A stretch of 6,166 nt of DNA from Sulfurospirillum sp. UBA1314 (GTDB lineage Bacteria > Campylobacterota > Campylobacteria > Campylobacterales > Sulfurospirillaceae), in contig DBTO01000120.1 in NCBI GenBank assembly GCA_002307095.1, positions 1,647-7,812 on the forward strand. The letters run 5' to 3'. The stretch's first letter is position 1. Every line of letters begins with the position of its first letter. Position numbers and translations under genes: made by a program. Of the stretch, positions 5,466-6,166 are shown one piece after another. The notes beneath the pieces are model-generated. The model was not told the origin of the DNA, searched no databases, and saw only the letters and a program-made list of their open reading frames with translations.

Positions 5466-6146
5466 TTAGATCGATGCTTGGTAGGCTTCCCATCCCGCTT
5501 TTCGTAACACACAAGCAGGGCATTTTCCACAGCCATAACCCCACGCGTGCTTTTCACTGTGGTCACCATTATAGCATGTATGTGACTCATCAATGACAAG
5601 CTCCAAAACGCCCTCTTTGGCTGAAAGTTCAAAGGTTTCAGCCTTGGTAAGGTGCATCAATGGAGAGTGAAACGTGATGGTTGCTTCACTACCCAAATTG
5701 AGAGCAAGTTCCAATGCCTTAACAAAGGGTTCTCTGCAATCAGGATACCCCGAATAATCGGTCTGATTGACCCCAATGATGATGTGTTCTATCCCTTGCT
5801 TTTGCGCAAACGCGTGTGCGAGGGTAAAAAAGATCGCGTTGCGATTGGGAACAAAGGAAGCTGGAAGATTGGTGTGCGTTTTGTGGTGCGCCCCAATGTC
5901 TTGCGTTCCATCGATCAAGGCGGAGTCATTGAGCTGTGAAAAGGCATCTAAACTTAAAAGCGTATTCTTTACATGTAAAGCCTTGGCGATCTTCTCCGCC
6001 TGCGCGATCTCCACACGATGCTTTTGCCCATAATCAAATGTAATGCTCTCAACGTTATCAAAACGGTTCTTCGCCCAACCTAGACAGGTCGTACTGTCTT
6101 GTCCGCCACTAAACACTACCAACGCTTTGGAAGCAATTTTTGCCAT
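5466..6146 (-). CDS. queC: 7-cyano-7-deazaguanine synthase QueC
   Basis: Converts 7-carboxy-7-deazaguanine to preQ0 with ammonia and ATP, the step that feeds queuosine modification of tRNA (and deazaguanine DNA modification where present). The 226-residue length is normal for the family. The PP-loop ATPase motif is VVFSGGQDSTTCL (10-22). Other family segments are DYGQKHRVE (38-46), FVPNRNAIF (98-106), GVNQTDYSGYPDCR (125-138) and ESHTCYNGD (187-195). Zinc is held by Cys191, Cys206, Cys209 and Cys212 in the C-terminal GCGKCPAC region; all four are present. The ATG at 6146 has AGGAG 7 nt upstream. No other queuosine gene is visible. The kinase gene follows 34 bp downstream and is probably cotranscribed, although no functional link is known. 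A palindromic repeat lies in frame at codons 56-60, encoding ALHVK. Confidence 0.97.
   Translation of the reverse strand: MAKIASKALVVFSGGQDSTTCLGWAKNRFDNVESITFDYGQKHRVEIAQAEKIAKALHVKNTLLSLDAFSQLNDSALIDGTQDIGAHHKTHTNLPASFVPNRNAIFFTLAHAFAQKQGIEHIIIGVNQTDYSGYPDCREPFVKALELALNLGSEATITFHSPLMHLTKAETFELSAKEGVLELVIDESHTCYNGDHSEKHAWGYGCGKCPACVLRKAGWEAYQASI
5967..5980. repeat. Palindrome CTTTACATGTAAAG, copy 4 (perfect), inside queC
   Basis: Identical to copy 1 but within coding sequence. It is read in frame as ALHVK (residues 56-60), between the PP-loop region and a variable stretch of QueC. It shows that the motif is not restricted to intergenic sites. Confidence 0.9.
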
Positions 6147-6153
6147 TATTCCA

Positions 6154-6158
6154 CTCCT
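6154..6158 (-). promoter_or_regulatory. Ribosome binding site of queC
   Basis: AGGAG on the minus strand stands 7 nt before the ATG at 6146. Only 20 bases upstream of queC are in the window, so any promoter or preQ1 riboswitch there cannot be judged. Confidence 0.7.
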
Positions 6159-6166
6159 AAAAACTT

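Noticed and set aside
5432..5632. N-terminal extension of the histidine kinase into queC
   Set aside because: The extra 67 codons overlap queC, read through the palindrome and lack a ribosome binding site. The start at 5431 has a strong one and a proper membrane helix.
1007..5980. CRISPR-like repeat set
   Set aside because: The four palindrome copies are 487 to about 2800 bp apart with genes between them, and the unit is only 14 bp with no regular spacers.
5652..6033. Plus-strand open frames opposite queC
   Set aside because: They overlap a complete, well-conserved queC and have no supporting signals.
6147..6166. preQ1 riboswitch upstream of queC
   Set aside because: Only 20 bases of upstream sequence are present and they contain just the ribosome binding site, so nothing can be claimed.

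Overview
The window looks like chromosomal DNA from a Campylobacterota (epsilonproteobacterial) organism, plausibly Sulfurospirillum or a close relative. This rests on the base composition, the T-rich promoter region, and a histidine kinase with the GEMLSSIAHQWRQPL phosphoacceptor signature common in that phylum. The genus is an inference and was not tested by any search. Eight complete or near-complete protein genes and one cut by the left edge fill almost all of the sequence. No RNA genes, insertion sequences or CRISPR arrays are visible.

From the right: queC (7-deazaguanine/queuosine biosynthesis) is followed on the minus strand, 34 bp on, by a membrane-bound sensor histidine kinase without an adjacent response regulator. 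The kinase converges on a plus-strand flavodoxin-fold NAD(P)H oxidoreductase (quinone reductase type), with a compact hairpin between them. The oxidoreductase is divergent from a small HxlR-family regulator carrying the N-terminal Cys used by YodB/HypR-type redox sensors. Together these form a likely self-contained electrophile or quinone response pair.

Downstream of the HxlR gene, in the same direction and tightly packed, lie a HEPN protein (HI0074/HepT type), an MNT nucleotidyltransferase (HI0073/MntA type), an unnamed protein with one predicted membrane helix, a DHCW-motif cupin, and a multi-pass DUF2157 protein that runs off the left edge. The HEPN and MNT proteins carry RX4HXY and GSX10DXD exactly, so the pair is a candidate type VII (AMPylation-controlled) toxin-antitoxin module. 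The membrane protein gene and the 3' part of the MNT gene are much more AT-rich than their surroundings, which suggests a mosaic, acquired segment of roughly 1360-2040.

The most unusual non-coding signal is a palindrome, CTTTACATGTAAAG, present four times (two perfect copies and two with one end base changed). Three copies sit 1-2 nt after the stop codon of one minus-strand gene and just before the start of the next. The fourth is inside queC. No feature called here explains it. Three gene starts were chosen by ribosome binding site rather than by longest open frame: 1928, 3023 and 5431.
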